Source of the DNA: Deltaproteobacteria bacterium
GTDB lineage: Bacteria > Myxococcota_C > UBA6777
Length of the DNA stretch: 63,236 bases
Direction: 5' to 3'
Assembly (NCBI GenBank): GCA_002731275.1
Contig: PCBK01000131.1
Coordinates: 1 to 63,236 of the forward strand
Part shown: in pieces, positions 43,448-52,830 of the stretch
How positions within the stretch are numbered: position 1 is the stretch's first letter
Layout: the number at the start of each line of letters is the position of its first letter
The notes under the pieces: generated by a model
The model's database searches: none
Seen by the model: only the letters and a program-made list of their open reading frames with translations
Told to the model about the DNA's origin: nothing
Made by a program: the position numbers and the translations under genes

Positions 43448-44296
43448 ATGTCACATTTACTCTTCGCTGCACAAGGCAGCTCGCTCAATATGACGGCGAT
43501 CATCATCGTCCTCGTCTCTGTCATTGTCATCTTTCCCATGTTCATCAAGGTTCTTCGCGAATATGAGCGCGGTGTCGTCTTTCGGCTTGGTCGCTTCCTC
43601 TCTGTCAAAGGTCCGGGGCTTATCCTGCTGATCCCTGGTGTCGATCAAATGGTACGCGTTGATCTGCGGACATTGACATACGACGTCCCCTCACAGGACA
43701 TCATCACCCGTGACAACGTCTCCGTCAAAGTGAACGCTGTCATCTACTTCCGCGTTGTTGAACCCATGAAGGCTATCGTCGAAGTCGAGAGCTACCAATA
43801 CGCGACGAGCCAAATGGCACAGACCAAACTGCGAGATGTCCTCGGCCAAGTCGAACTTGATGACCTGCTCGCCAATCGTGAAGAGATCAACAACCGACTT
43901 CAGTTGATCCTCGACGACCAAACAGACCCATGGGGGATCAAGGTCAGCGCGGTGGAGCTGAAGCACGTCGACCTTGCACCTGAAATGGTCCGCGCAATGG
44001 CACGTCAAGCGGAAGCAGAACGTGAACGTCGTGCGAAGATCATCAGCGCTGAAGGTGAATTCCAAGCCTCAGCACGCCTCGCAGAAGCAGCTGACACACT
44101 CTCAAAACATCCTGCGTCTTTGTCCTTGCGTTACCTCCAAACGCTCGTCGAGATCTCAGGCGAAAACAACACGACGACGATGGCCTTCCCCATCCCCCTC
44201 GACTTGATCGAGCCTTTTATGGAAGCCAAAGCCAAAGCCGCTGTCCTCGCGCAGCAAGGAAGCGACCCCGTCGCTGCTCCCGAAAGCAAAGGCTAG
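43448..44296 (+). CDS. Slipin/stomatin (SPFH) membrane protein
   Basis: 282 residues: an N-terminal membrane helix (about 12-35) followed by the SPFH/PHB domain ([51 protein letters not shown] split over several strands, [43 protein letters not shown]) and a C-terminal oligomerisation helix. It is expected to form large ring or cage-like assemblies at membranes with the NfeD protein encoded 116 bp upstream. AAAGGAG selects the ATG at 43448. Confidence 0.93.
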   Translation: MSHLLFAAQGSSLNMTAIIIVLVSVIVIFPMFIKVLREYERGVVFRLGRFLSVKGPGLILLIPGVDQMVRVDLRTLTYDVPSQDIITRDNVSVKVNAVIYFRVVEPMKAIVEVESYQYATSQMAQTKLRDVLGQVELDDLLANREEINNRLQLILDDQTDPWGIKVSAVELKHVDLAPEMVRAMARQAEAERERRAKIISAEGEFQASARLAEAADTLSKHPASLSLRYLQTLVEISGENNTTTMAFPIPLDLIEPFMEAKAKAAVLAQQGSDPVAAPESKG

Positions 44297-44465
44297 CGCG
44301 TCAAAGTGGCATAACATACCTTTTCAAAAAATCTTCTGCCAAATCACTGTGCGGCTCGGCTATTTTGTGATACAACTCTCACAGTGGCACTTCCTCCTCA
44401 GAGATACACATCAAGCACAATCCCCATTATTTCCAACACATGCACAAAATACCTGCCATATTTTG

Positions 44466-44494
44466 TTGACGCCTTAAAGGGGATAGACTATGCT
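44466..44494 (+). promoter_or_regulatory. Sigma-70-type promoter of the MXAN_5187-like gene
   Basis: TTGACG (44466-44471) and TATGCT (44489-44494) are separated by exactly 17 bases. Transcription from here would give a leader of about 80 bases that contains two hairpins (44509-44523 and 44524-44542) before the start at 44579. Confidence 0.55.
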
Positions 44495-44508
44495 GAAGCC
44501 TCCGTAGC

Positions 44509-44542
44509 GTAGAGGTATTCTACATTTGATACCTCATCAAAT
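44509..44542 (+). promoter_or_regulatory. Two adjacent stem-loops in a 5' leader
   Basis: GTAGA/TCTAC (44509-44523, GGTAT loop) is followed without gap by ATTTGAT/ATCAAAT (44524-44542, ACCTC loop). They lie between a likely promoter and the coding start. The loops GGTAT and ACCTC share GGT/ACC complementarity, so they could interact. The region superficially resembles a tRNA 5' half but has no T-arm. Confidence 0.4.
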
Positions 44543-44578
44543 CACCACATAACGGCAGAATTACGATGGAGTGGAGCG

Positions 44579-46348
44579 ATGTCTCGAACCAAGATCTTTT
44601 TGATGCTCTTTCTGGCCGTACTGATAGGATCCGCTGGCGCGGTTTTCCTGTTTCAGAACTGGATCACAACGTACCACCAACAAGTCACCCAACCCGCCCT
44701 CAGCCGTGATCTGCGCGCTGCACGGCAAACCACACAGCTGCTCGCGCTGCAAAAACTCCAGGTAGTTTCTCAGCAAGCCCACACGACAGAGCTCACAAAA
44801 GCAGTCGGCGAACAAAACAAAACCAACACCCAAGAAGTTCTCAATGGCCTCAAAGACAAAGCCAAGGCAACTTTCGCAGCGGTCGTTGATAACGATGGAA
44901 AACTCCTCGCAGCACAAGGCCTAAAAGGCATGGAAGCTGGCGCAGAGTGGCCCAACAAAGATCTGCTTGAGAGCACAAAGAAGGGAAAAGCGGACAAAGC
45001 ATTTGCCGATATGAACGGTAAATCCTACATTCTCGTCGCAGCCCCCCTTGTTGGCATCGCAAAGGCCCCAGCCAAGACCAAAGAAGGTGGCGATGATGAT
45101 AAGGACGACGCGAAAGACGAAGATAAACCCGCTCCCAAGCGCAAGGCGCCTGCCAAATCAAAGGCAAAAAAGAAAAAGTGTAAGTCTGGCTTTATCTTCG
45201 CCTGCCTCAAGATTTGTGTCAAAAGAGTCAAGCGCAAGTGTGTAAAGCGCAAACGTAAATGCGACTGCTACCGCAAACGCAAACCCAAAAAACGCTCTTC
45301 GCTCCAGCTCACCAACAAAACACGTTACGCACAAGATGCACCTGACGGGGATGAAGAGAAAAAAGCCGATCCCAAGCCCGGTCCTATCGGCACACTCGTG
45401 TACGGATACGCACTTGACAAAGATCTCGCTGCAGGTCTCAAAGAGACTATCCAAACGGACATTGCCTTCTTTAATGCAGATGGAAAATTCTTCGGAAGTA
45501 GTGTGAGTGGCGGAACTTTAAGCGCACTCAATAGCAACATCTCCGAGAAAAAGTCAGGCTTCGCCAACCTCCTCAAATTCGATGGACAACTCATCAAAGT
45601 CGACATCGATGGCAAACCCTTTGCCTTGATGAGCGGCTCCATCAAAAAGCTCAAGGCAGGCATGGCGGTCATCAGACCTTTGCAACCTGTGAGCAAGCTC
45701 TGGCAACAACAAATTATCTATCTCGGCGGACTCGCGCTTGGTGTTGTCCTGCTGGCGCTTATCTTGTTGCTCCCTGGCGCAAGTGGTGCAGGCAAATACG
45801 TCGAAGAGATCGAGGAGCGCGTGCTTGAGCTTTACCAATCAGGTAACCTCAGTGCGGTCTTCAACGAGAGCGCTCCCCAACCTGTAGGGTCACTCGCGAC
45901 AAGCCTCAATAAATTCGTCGTACAGCTCAATCAGCTCCGCGAAGCAGACGCCGCAAACTGGTCAGACGCAGCGACCAGACAGCTCGAAGAAGCACTCGCC
46001 AACTATTCGCAGCCTGTTGCTGTCCAAACAACGCCAGCGCCAGAGGCTCCCGCAGCAGAAGCACCAGAGGCACCCGCAGCACCAGAAGCACCAGCTGCTC
46101 CCACTGCTGAAGACCTGATCCTCCAAGACCCGGCAGCTCACTACGCCGAAGTCTTCGCTCGTTATCTCGCCGCCAAAGAAGAAGTCGGTGAGGACACGTC
46201 CCGACTCAAAGAGGACCGCTTTGTCGAAAAGTTGAAGAAAAATGCCGCGACCTATATCGAACGATACGATTGTCGTGGTGTGATCTTCGATGTCACAGTC
46301 AAAGACAACAAGGTCATCTTGAAACCACAGTTGATCCCCAAAGAGTAG
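44579..46348 (+). CDS. MXAN_5187-like two-helix membrane protein with Cys/Lys-rich insertion
   Basis: 589 residues: membrane helices at about 6-27 and 381-401 flank a large periplasmic region that looks like a cache-type sensor (FAAVVDNDGKLLA, SYILVAAPLVG, then IAFFNADGKFFGSS, PFALMSGSI). Inserted in it (about 160-245) is an acidic run followed by a very basic segment with six Cys. The cytoplasmic part has a coiled region, an Ala/Pro/Glu linker, and a C-terminal domain (DPAAHYAEVFARYLAAKE, FVEKLKKNAATYIERYDCRGVIF) that I take to be the MXAN_5187 C-terminal domain of myxobacteria. The role is unknown; a signalling receptor is plausible. Confidence 0.78.
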   Translation: MSRTKIFLMLFLAVLIGSAGAVFLFQNWITTYHQQVTQPALSRDLRAARQTTQLLALQKLQVVSQQAHTTELTKAVGEQNKTNTQEVLNGLKDKAKATFAAVVDNDGKLLAAQGLKGMEAGAEWPNKDLLESTKKGKADKAFADMNGKSYILVAAPLVGIAKAPAKTKEGGDDDKDDAKDEDKPAPKRKAPAKSKAKKKKCKSGFIFACLKICVKRVKRKCVKRKRKCDCYRKRKPKKRSSLQLTNKTRYAQDAPDGDEEKKADPKPGPIGTLVYGYALDKDLAAGLKETIQTDIAFFNADGKFFGSSVSGGTLSALNSNISEKKSGFANLLKFDGQLIKVDIDGKPFALMSGSIKKLKAGMAVIRPLQPVSKLWQQQIIYLGGLALGVVLLALILLLPGASGAGKYVEEIEERVLELYQSGNLSAVFNESAPQPVGSLATSLNKFVVQLNQLREADAANWSDAATRQLEEALANYSQPVAVQTTPAPEAPAAEAPEAPAAPEAPAAPTAEDLILQDPAAHYAEVFARYLAAKEEVGEDTSRLKEDRFVEKLKKNAATYIERYDCRGVIFDVTVKDNKVILKPQLIPKE

Positions 46349-46440
46349 GTTCTCATCACCACTCCTCAAACTCCCCTTGTTCCATCCCTCTCCTCGACCT
46401 ATCTTATCCAGACATCAACCCCCACCTTCAGGAGTGACCG

Positions 46441-47073
46441 ATGACGTCACAGATGCTTAATCTCGCCACATGGATCCATTGCACAACAGCAGAAGGACCG
46501 GGAAAACGCTTCGCCTTATGGGTACAAGGTTGCGCCATCAGGTGTCCAGGCTGTTGTAATCCTGAGATGTTTTCCAATGCTCCCAAACATCTCAAGCCAA
46601 TCGACGAAGTACTCAACATGATCCTCACAGCCAAAGACGAACGCGATATCGAGGGGGTCACCATTCTTGGTGGAGAACCATTCTCACAAGCCCGTCCTCT
46701 CGTAGCACTCACAACACAGCTCAAACAACACGATCTGTCTGTCATGGTCTTTACTGGCTTCCAGCGTGAAGAGCTCGAAATGCGCACAGATGGAGAACCA
46801 GAGCTGATTGAACAATGTGACATCCTCGTCGATGGTCCGTACATCCAGGAACAACACACCCAATCACGTCGGTGGATCGGCTCGGAGAATCAGCGCGTTC
46901 ACTTTCTGACATCGCGATACCAAGACACTGAGGATTGGGAGAAACCCAACACAGTTGAGATCACATTTGATGGGAAAGAGTTGGAGATCAGCGGATTCCC
47001 GATGTGGCAAAAACAAATCGAGGCCTGGAAACGTGTCTTGCAAAAACGCGAAGAGAGTCAAAAGAAATCATAG
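46441..47073 (+). CDS. NrdG-like radical SAM activating enzyme
   Basis: 210 residues with the radical SAM cluster motif C-A-I-R-C-P-G-C (CxxxCxxC) followed by CNPEMF, the GGEPF motif (TILGGEPFSQ) and a DILVDGPYI strand, as in anaerobic ribonucleotide reductase activating proteins. These use S-adenosylmethionine to make a glycyl radical on a partner enzyme. No NrdD or other glycyl-radical enzyme gene is in the window, so the target may be elsewhere. TCAGGAG precedes the ATG. It is cytoplasmic. Confidence 0.88.
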   Translation: MTSQMLNLATWIHCTTAEGPGKRFALWVQGCAIRCPGCCNPEMFSNAPKHLKPIDEVLNMILTAKDERDIEGVTILGGEPFSQARPLVALTTQLKQHDLSVMVFTGFQREELEMRTDGEPELIEQCDILVDGPYIQEQHTQSRRWIGSENQRVHFLTSRYQDTEDWEKPNTVEITFDGKELEISGFPMWQKQIEAWKRVLQKREESQKKS

Positions 47074-47335
47074 GGTGTGTGACGCAAAAGCCTGACAAGA
47101 GCGAACAACCCATATATCCCTTCGAACGTGCCTGCCTCGACAAAAGAATCCCCCACATACATGATCGCAAATAAATAGATTTCCGCCCCTCTGAAAAGTG
47201 CAAACGTTCCTCTCCGACAAAAACACACACCGATCTATCCTTTGTAGATTCCCCCTCAAAAAAAGATTCGTGGGTTGATTCTTGGTGTGTTCCCCAAAGT
47301 GGGTAACGGAGATCTGGCGTATCTTTTTGGGTTTT

Positions 47336-49618
47336 TCACGGCGCCAAACAGATTTTTTGATTGTTCTCTTTCTTGCAGGTGAAGCCACAGTTGCACTTGA
47401 GATCACATGTGCAAAAACCAAACAAACAAAAACCAGGTGATGGTTGCGAACAAGTTTGACACGCACCGACTTTACACTCCGAACCGGCTGCACACTTGGC
47501 CTCATCGACCTGACCATCACAATCATTATCCAGGCCATCACAAGGCTTCTCTGTCGTGGGTGTCACTGCCACAACAGAGCACTTCACACCGCTCCCTGCG
47601 CTATTACAGATCATCTTCCCTGTTTGTCTGCAACCACCGGTCCCGGCGTAGCATGTTTGACCTTTTTTGGCGTACGTTTCGTCGACCTGACCGTCGCAGT
47701 CATTATCGAGATCATCACACGTCTCCGTTTGCCCACCAAGCTGCCCTACACATGAGGTTGACCACTGTCCATTATTACAAGAGAGTGTACCTGCACGGCA
47801 TGTCCCTTTACATGAGTGTGTACCATCTGATCGTACAACGCACCCGGCACCTTTTGTGTAACAACTCTTGGTCACATTTTCATCAACTTGTCCATCACAA
47901 TCGTCATCAAGATTGTTGCATTTTTCGTCGCTCGCGGCGGTTATTTCTTTACATCTGAGCTTTCCAGCTGAACAAACAGTCCGCCCATTCTTGCACACAC
48001 CGGGTAAACTCGTAGTGCATGTCTTCCCACCCCCTGGATTTCCTTCGTCTGTCTGCCCGTCACAATCGTTGTCCAAGCCATCACACAGCTCAGGAACAGA
48101 GGTCGTCGAAGCGATACACACCAACGCCCCTCCCTTACACTGATAGCTCCCCGTTTTACAAGATGAAGATGAATTTGTTGTGCAAGATGTCCTGAGTTTG
48201 GGATCAGCTTCGTCTGTCTGGCCATTGCAGTCGTTGTCTTTTCCATCACAAACTTCGGCTGTGGGTTTGATCTCGCCAAGACAAGCTCCCCACTTTCCGC
48301 CCTGACAGATGACAGTTCCCTCCTTACAAGAGCCTATATTCCTGGTCCCTTGTGGGCCGTTGTAACATTTAACCTCCAGCAGATTTGGTTTACCTGGAAG
48401 ATTATCCACGTTACCGTCACAGTCATTATCTTTGCCGTCACAGATCTCCGTTTTTGGCTCGCCATAATCCAGACATGCTGTCCACTGACCTTGTTCGCAA
48501 AGATTTTTACCGTGTACACATTCTCCAATCCCTGCAAATTTCGTCTGCCCTCCATAACACTTCTTGAACAGCTTCTCATCTTTGCCGGAGACATTATCGA
48601 CTTTGCCATCACAATCGTCATCGAGAGCGTTACAGGTCTCGGTCTTTGGTACGACCTCCCCCTCGCAACTCCCCCATTTGCCTGCGCGACACGTTTTTTT
48701 CCCTGCGACACAATCCCCTTTTCCGTCTGTTCCAGCAGGACCTGAGTAACACGATACGAAGAGTGGGGTTGGGCTATCTTTTTGATTGTCTACACGACCA
48801 TCACAATCATCGTCAACCCCGTTGCACTCCTCATCCTTTGGAATGACCTCGCCAACGCAGCTCCCCCACTGACCGGCCTGACAGACTTGCTCGCCCACTT
48901 TGCAAACACCTTTGCCTTGTGTCCCATCTACACCACTGTAACAAACTTGCTTGAGGGGATCATCTGTTCCCTTCAGGTTATCGACCTTCCCATCACAATC
49001 ATCGTCGGCCCCATTGCAGACCTCATCGCTAGGGTCAACCCCGCCAGAACAAAGAGACCACTTGCCGTTTTCACATGTTTGCTGACCCGCTTTACAGGCA
49101 CCTTTATCTACACCACAGGGCTGTGTCTGTCCATTTTCGCAGCAATTTTCGACCTCTTCATCGACAGTTCCGTCACAGTCGTTGTCTTTTTGATCACAGA
49201 TCTCAGGTTGTGGTTCAACGCCGCCCTGACAAGCCGACCAATCACCACCAACACAAGTTTGCTTTCCCTTTTGACAGGCACCTCGCTCAATCCCACACAG
49301 ACGAAGTGTACCAACCAAACAGCCACATGGTGTTTCATCAGTCGTCCCATCGCAGTTATCATCAATGTTGTTGCCACACACCTCTTTGATGCCAGGGTTA
49401 ACATTTGGGTTATCGTCGTCGCAGTCGGTGCTTTTGGGGTGACCATCTCGATCGTTGTCCAAGTCACCCGCGACACACTTTCCTTGGTCACAAGCCTGTC
49501 CACCGCCACAATCGACGTTTGTTTGACAGACCCCACCACTACAACCAGGAAACGAAAGTCCCAAAACAAGCAGGAGACAGACGACCTGCACCAAAGCGAA
49601 AGAACGAATCCACATCAT
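47336..49618 (-). CDS. MopE-type Asp/Cys-rich repeat lipoprotein
   Basis: 760 residues: a hydrophobic N-terminus ending in SFPGC (lipobox), then about eleven repeats of a C-(N/D)-x-x-D-(D/N)-D-C-(D/N)-G-x-x-D-(E/N) motif spaced some 45-75 residues apart, each followed by a Cys-rich loop (C..G....GxxxCxxGxWxxC). This is the putative metal-binding motif found in MopE-related surface proteins, in which the acidic loop resembles an EF-hand and probably binds Ca or Cu. The C-terminal 40 residues are a separate Cys-rich domain. The ATG at 49618 follows GAGGA; an ATG at 49630 is possible. It is very probably exported and disulphide-bonded. Confidence 0.85.
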   Translation of the reverse strand: MMWIRSFALVQVVCLLLVLGLSFPGCSGGVCQTNVDCGGGQACDQGKCVAGDLDNDRDGHPKSTDCDDDNPNVNPGIKEVCGNNIDDNCDGTTDETPCGCLVGTLRLCGIERGACQKGKQTCVGGDWSACQGGVEPQPEICDQKDNDCDGTVDEEVENCCENGQTQPCGVDKGACKAGQQTCENGKWSLCSGGVDPSDEVCNGADDDCDGKVDNLKGTDDPLKQVCYSGVDGTQGKGVCKVGEQVCQAGQWGSCVGEVIPKDEECNGVDDDCDGRVDNQKDSPTPLFVSCYSGPAGTDGKGDCVAGKKTCRAGKWGSCEGEVVPKTETCNALDDDCDGKVDNVSGKDEKLFKKCYGGQTKFAGIGECVHGKNLCEQGQWTACLDYGEPKTEICDGKDNDCDGNVDNLPGKPNLLEVKCYNGPQGTRNIGSCKEGTVICQGGKWGACLGEIKPTAEVCDGKDNDCNGQTDEADPKLRTSCTTNSSSSCKTGSYQCKGGALVCIASTTSVPELCDGLDNDCDGQTDEGNPGGGKTCTTSLPGVCKNGRTVCSAGKLRCKEITAASDEKCNNLDDDCDGQVDENVTKSCYTKGAGCVVRSDGTHSCKGTCRAGTLSCNNGQWSTSCVGQLGGQTETCDDLDNDCDGQVDETYAKKGQTCYAGTGGCRQTGKMICNSAGSGVKCSVVAVTPTTEKPCDGLDNDCDGQVDEAKCAAGSECKVGACQTCSQPSPGFCLFGFCTCDLKCNCGFTCKKENNQKICLAP

Positions 49619-49988
49619 ACATTTCCTCATTGTGATCAGAGAACAAAGACCTACATTCTACAATAGCACATAGTCATCCCACATGTTGAGCCCGCGAAAG
49701 ACAACAAGGCCCCGTCATGGTGGCATTGAAAGTATCGTACATAACCTCTTCAATGTTGTGGACAAATTGGCTGAACGTCGTAGCACAAAACGATAAACAG
49801 GGTCGAAAATGGAAACGTTTTGGATTCACAAGAAAAAACAAGTGGTCACAGAGGTTGTCCTAGACAAATGGTTCAAATCAGGATACAACAAGGTCTTTCA
49901 TCACCCCACATATGGGTCAACAAGCAAAGTTCGGGGTGCGCGCATACAATGAATCATCAACCCACACATACAGAAGAAGGGACCAGAG
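49619..49988. other. Intergenic region with a possible 47-residue ORF
   Basis: This 370-bp gap lies between divergent mopE-like and WYL-regulator genes and should contain both promoters. No repeat or strong hairpin was seen. A short ORF at 49809-49952 on the plus strand is listed separately. Confidence 0.4.
49809..49952 (+). CDS. Possible small protein, 47 residues
   Basis: An ATG at 49809 opens a 47-codon frame (METFWIHKKKQVVTEVVLDK..., ending GARIQ) that is rich in aromatic and basic residues and has a protein-like composition. The upstream CAGGGTC is a weak ribosome site. It could be a true small gene, a remnant of a larger one, or chance. I do not recognise it. Confidence 0.3.
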   Translation: METFWIHKKKQVVTEVVLDKWFKSGYNKVFHHPTYGSTSKVRGARIQ

Positions 49989-50969
49989 ATGTCGAGAGCT
50001 GAGCAGATCCCCCGTCAGTGGAGAATCCTCAAACGTCTGGAAGCCCACCACTTTGGCCTTTCAGCTTCGGATCTTGCAGAGGTAGAAGGCTGTCCGGTGC
50101 GTACTATCTACAGGGACATCGCAGACCTCGAAGAAGCAGGTTTCCCGCTGATTCAGGAAAAACGCGGCAAGCGATCTTTGTGGAAACTGGCCTTTCACAG
50201 AGGCTCCCCTCAAGTTCCGTTCACTTACTCCGAGATTTACGCCCTCTGCTTGGGACGAGGCCTGATGCGTCTTCTCGAAGGCACGGACTTCTATGACTCG
50301 ATTTGTTCAGCCTTTGAAAAGATCCGTTCGACACTCCCTCCCGGCGTCCTTGAACACCTCGAAGCCTTCGAATCCAATGTGATCGTCCGCACGGGCACAT
50401 CACAAAACTTCTCGCTATTCTCCGACTTAATCCACCAAATTAACGGTGCGATCGACGAGAACTCACGTATTGAGATCCTCTACTTTAGCCCTGGAAACAA
50501 CGCCGAGATCAAGAGGAAGGTTGACCCTTACAGACTGTGGATCCAAGACGGCGCGATGTACTTGACCGGCTATTGCCATTTACGCGATGGTATTCGTACA
50601 TTTAACCTCGCGCGGATCAGACGACTCGACAAACTCGAAGAGAGCTTCGAAGAAGTCCCAGACTTCGATATAGACGCTTACTTAGCCGACGGATTCAGGA
50701 CGATGACAGGTGAGGTGATGGAGATCGAGTTGCTATTCGACCCACAGGTCAAACACGTCGCCTCCGAAAAGATCTGGCACCCAACACAAGAAGTGATCGA
50801 AAATGAAGATGGTTCAGTTGTCCTGAGATTTCAGGCTGGTGGGATGAAAGAGATCAAAACATGGATTCTGGGTTTTGGTCCAAAGATACAAGTCCTCAAA
50901 CCAGAAAAGCTACGCGAAGCAGTCGCAAACGACATCAAAAAGACATACGAGCGATACTTCCCCTCCTGA
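49989..50969 (+). CDS. WYL-domain transcriptional regulator (DeoR/PafC-like)
   Basis: 326 residues: an N-terminal winged helix (about 8-65, with RQWRILKRLEAH, SASDLAEVEGCPVRTIYRDIADLEEAGFPL) and a WYL domain (about 135-230, IEILYFSPGNNAEIKRKVDPYRLWIQDGAMYLTGYCH...RTFNLARI), then a WCX-type C-terminal extension (ELLFDPQVKHVASEK). WYL regulators sense single-stranded or damaged nucleic acid or other ligands and often control defence or DNA-repair genes. AGAAGAAGGGA precedes the ATG. It converges with the TPR membrane protein gene with an 8-bp gap. Confidence 0.92.
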   Translation: MSRAEQIPRQWRILKRLEAHHFGLSASDLAEVEGCPVRTIYRDIADLEEAGFPLIQEKRGKRSLWKLAFHRGSPQVPFTYSEIYALCLGRGLMRLLEGTDFYDSICSAFEKIRSTLPPGVLEHLEAFESNVIVRTGTSQNFSLFSDLIHQINGAIDENSRIEILYFSPGNNAEIKRKVDPYRLWIQDGAMYLTGYCHLRDGIRTFNLARIRRLDKLEESFEEVPDFDIDAYLADGFRTMTGEVMEIELLFDPQVKHVASEKIWHPTQEVIENEDGSVVLRFQAGGMKEIKTWILGFGPKIQVLKPEKLREAVANDIKKTYERYFPS

Positions 50970-50977
50970 GACCCGCA

Positions 50978-51709
50978 TTACTCTTGGTCATCGACCAGCG
51001 AGTCAAAATCATCAAACCGACCGAACATCGCGCTGATAATCGGCGGTGTATCTTCTCCTGTCATCATCTGTCCCACCCAGTTAAAGACCCGACTTAAAAA
51101 TAACGAGACGAGAAACACGTCGAGAAAAATCGCGAGGATTTTGACCCACGGCCCGAAACGAATCAATAAGTTTGCCGGGATCACAAGCACACCGGCCAGT
51201 CCGATAAATGAGCGAGAGAAATGGACAAGACGTCCCTTGCTCTCCTGATCAAATGCCAGGTGCCCCATCACGTACGCGATGATGAAAAACACCCAAACGA
51301 AGAACAGTGGTAGCAATCCGTAGATGGAGACTTGACCAAACCACCGTGAGATCTCTTCAAATCCCATTGAGACCAGGATCAACGCCATACCATAACCAAT
51401 CCCAGCAGCAAACAACACATACCGAAGGGGTGGTGCCAGGATGAGATGCTTTAAAAATCCATTGTACATGATGGTTCGCAGCTGCAACTTCGCAGTCTCA
51501 CGAACGATATCGTCTCCATGCTCAGCTGCAGAGCGAAACTCCTTGCGCGCTTTATCGAGATCACCCTCGAGCGCAAGACATTTCCCAAGCCACAAGTGAG
51601 CTGGTGCGTTTTTTGGTTCTTTGCCAATCAGCCTGTCAAAGACAGCCCGGGCTTCTTCTAAATTCCCTGTTTTTAGCAGAGAAATACCTTCTTGAAGCAT
51701 ATCTGCCAT
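50978..51709 (-). CDS. TPR-containing membrane protein
   Basis: 243 residues from the ATG at 51709 (GGAGG upstream): two TPR-like repeats at the N-terminus (about 5-75, EGISLLKTGNLEEARAVFDRL, APAHLWLGKCLALEGDLDKARKEF), a short helical linker, then four or five hydrophobic helices (about 95-220) and an acidic cytoplasmic tail. The TPR part probably binds a partner at the membrane. I do not recognise the family. It diverges from the AgmX-like gene. Confidence 0.75.
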   Translation of the reverse strand: MADMLQEGISLLKTGNLEEARAVFDRLIGKEPKNAPAHLWLGKCLALEGDLDKARKEFRSAAEHGDDIVRETAKLQLRTIMYNGFLKHLILAPPLRYVLFAAGIGYGMALILVSMGFEEISRWFGQVSIYGLLPLFFVWVFFIIAYVMGHLAFDQESKGRLVHFSRSFIGLAGVLVIPANLLIRFGPWVKILAIFLDVFLVSLFLSRVFNWVGQMMTGEDTPPIISAMFGRFDDFDSLVDDQE

Positions 51710-51861
51710 GGTGAATTTTCCTCCCCGCAGAGTCACAAATAATCCCCAACAATATATATCATCTCCCACGACAAAAACACCCCCCTACAGCATACAAACC
51801 TATAAAGCCCGAAGAATGCACTGCATAACACGTCCTCTAGTCTTGACAAAATGTCATTTCT

Positions 51862-52788
51862 GTGGAACTTTTTATCAATGAAGACCGTTTCGACTCTTTG
51901 ATTCACTTGTTGGAACACCCTATTGCGCATGTTGTCTCTTCAAAGAGTCGAGATGAGCGGACATCTTCCTGGTATTTTCAACAGTCAATGAGTCGTCCAA
52001 TGCATGAAACAACACTTCAATCACAAGAACTTGACACCTTCGATCAATCCGAATTATTCGATGACGAAGCTTGGTTCGCGACCCCCGATTTGACAGAACC
52101 CTCCAAATCCCTCCTCGAAGTTCACGTCTCTTGGGAGGGTGGCTTACTCGACATCTGCCATTACGCAACGCCTCGAAAATTAACCTTCGGCTCCGGTACC
52201 CACACGGACTTTTGCTACCCCCTCGAAGACGCATCAGACACCAAACAAGCCATCTCATTTCCATTGATACAACCGGGCAAAGGGGGATTTCTACTTTGCT
52301 TTGAGCCAGAGATGGAGGGCATCGTCGAACAAAATGGCGAACGTCTGACGCTCCTTGATCTAGTCAACGAAGGACGCGCACACTTTCTCACCCGAAGTGG
52401 TCTATGTTATTACCCGCTGCTTCCGGGAACGCAGGTGCAATTACACTTTGGGGGACTGGATATCCAACTCAGGTTCGTCCCAACAGCACCTTTTCACATG
52501 TCTGTCCTGCGTAGATTGGATACAAGCGCTCCGATCATGTCCTTTGCGGTGATCGCGCACTTGCTCTTCGCTTTACTCGCGATATCCGCAACACATGCTC
52601 CCCCAAGCAAACAAATCACCACTGACAAACACATCAAACGCAACGCTCCTCCCCTCAAAAAGAAACACAACACGTACACACAAATCCGTTCAAGCAAACA
52701 GGATTGTTTACGCCTTGCATTGCAAAATCACGAACTTCCAAAACGTTGTTTAAAGAAGCTGCGCGATTTGGCAAACAAGAAGCCGTAA
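51862..52788 (+). CDS. AgmX/PglI-like N-terminal domain protein with one membrane helix
   Basis: Up to 308 residues. The middle part (about 85-215: LLEVHVSWEGGLLDICHYATPRKLTFGS, CFEPEMEGIVEQNGERLTLLDLV, PGTQVQLHFGGLDIQLRFVP) resembles the FHA-like input part of myxobacterial AgmX/PglI family proteins, followed by a membrane helix (about 230-247) and a basic tail. The TonB-like C-terminal part of that family is missing. The GTG at 51862 has no clear ribosome site; an ATG at 51988 is the next good start, so the N-terminus is uncertain. A TTGACA stands at 51844. Function unknown. Confidence 0.65.
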   Translation: MELFINEDRFDSLIHLLEHPIAHVVSSKSRDERTSSWYFQQSMSRPMHETTLQSQELDTFDQSELFDDEAWFATPDLTEPSKSLLEVHVSWEGGLLDICHYATPRKLTFGSGTHTDFCYPLEDASDTKQAISFPLIQPGKGGFLLCFEPEMEGIVEQNGERLTLLDLVNEGRAHFLTRSGLCYYPLLPGTQVQLHFGGLDIQLRFVPTAPFHMSVLRRLDTSAPIMSFAVIAHLLFALLAISATHAPPSKQITTDKHIKRNAPPLKKKHNTYTQIRSSKQDCLRLALQNHELPKRCLKKLRDLANKKP

Positions 52789-52830
52789 GCCTCCTGTTCA
52801 TCCTTGCATACATTTCTTTTGTGGAAGGTG

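Noticed and set aside
44495-44545. tRNA-like string starting GCCTCCGTAGCGTAGAGG
   Set aside because: It has no T-arm, no CCA-end context and does not fold as a cloverleaf; the two local hairpins explain the resemblance.
47336-49618. Plus-strand ORFs over the MopE gene (for example 48782-49666)
   Set aside because: They are mirror frames of the Asp/Cys repeats and have no ribosome sites or recognisable domains.
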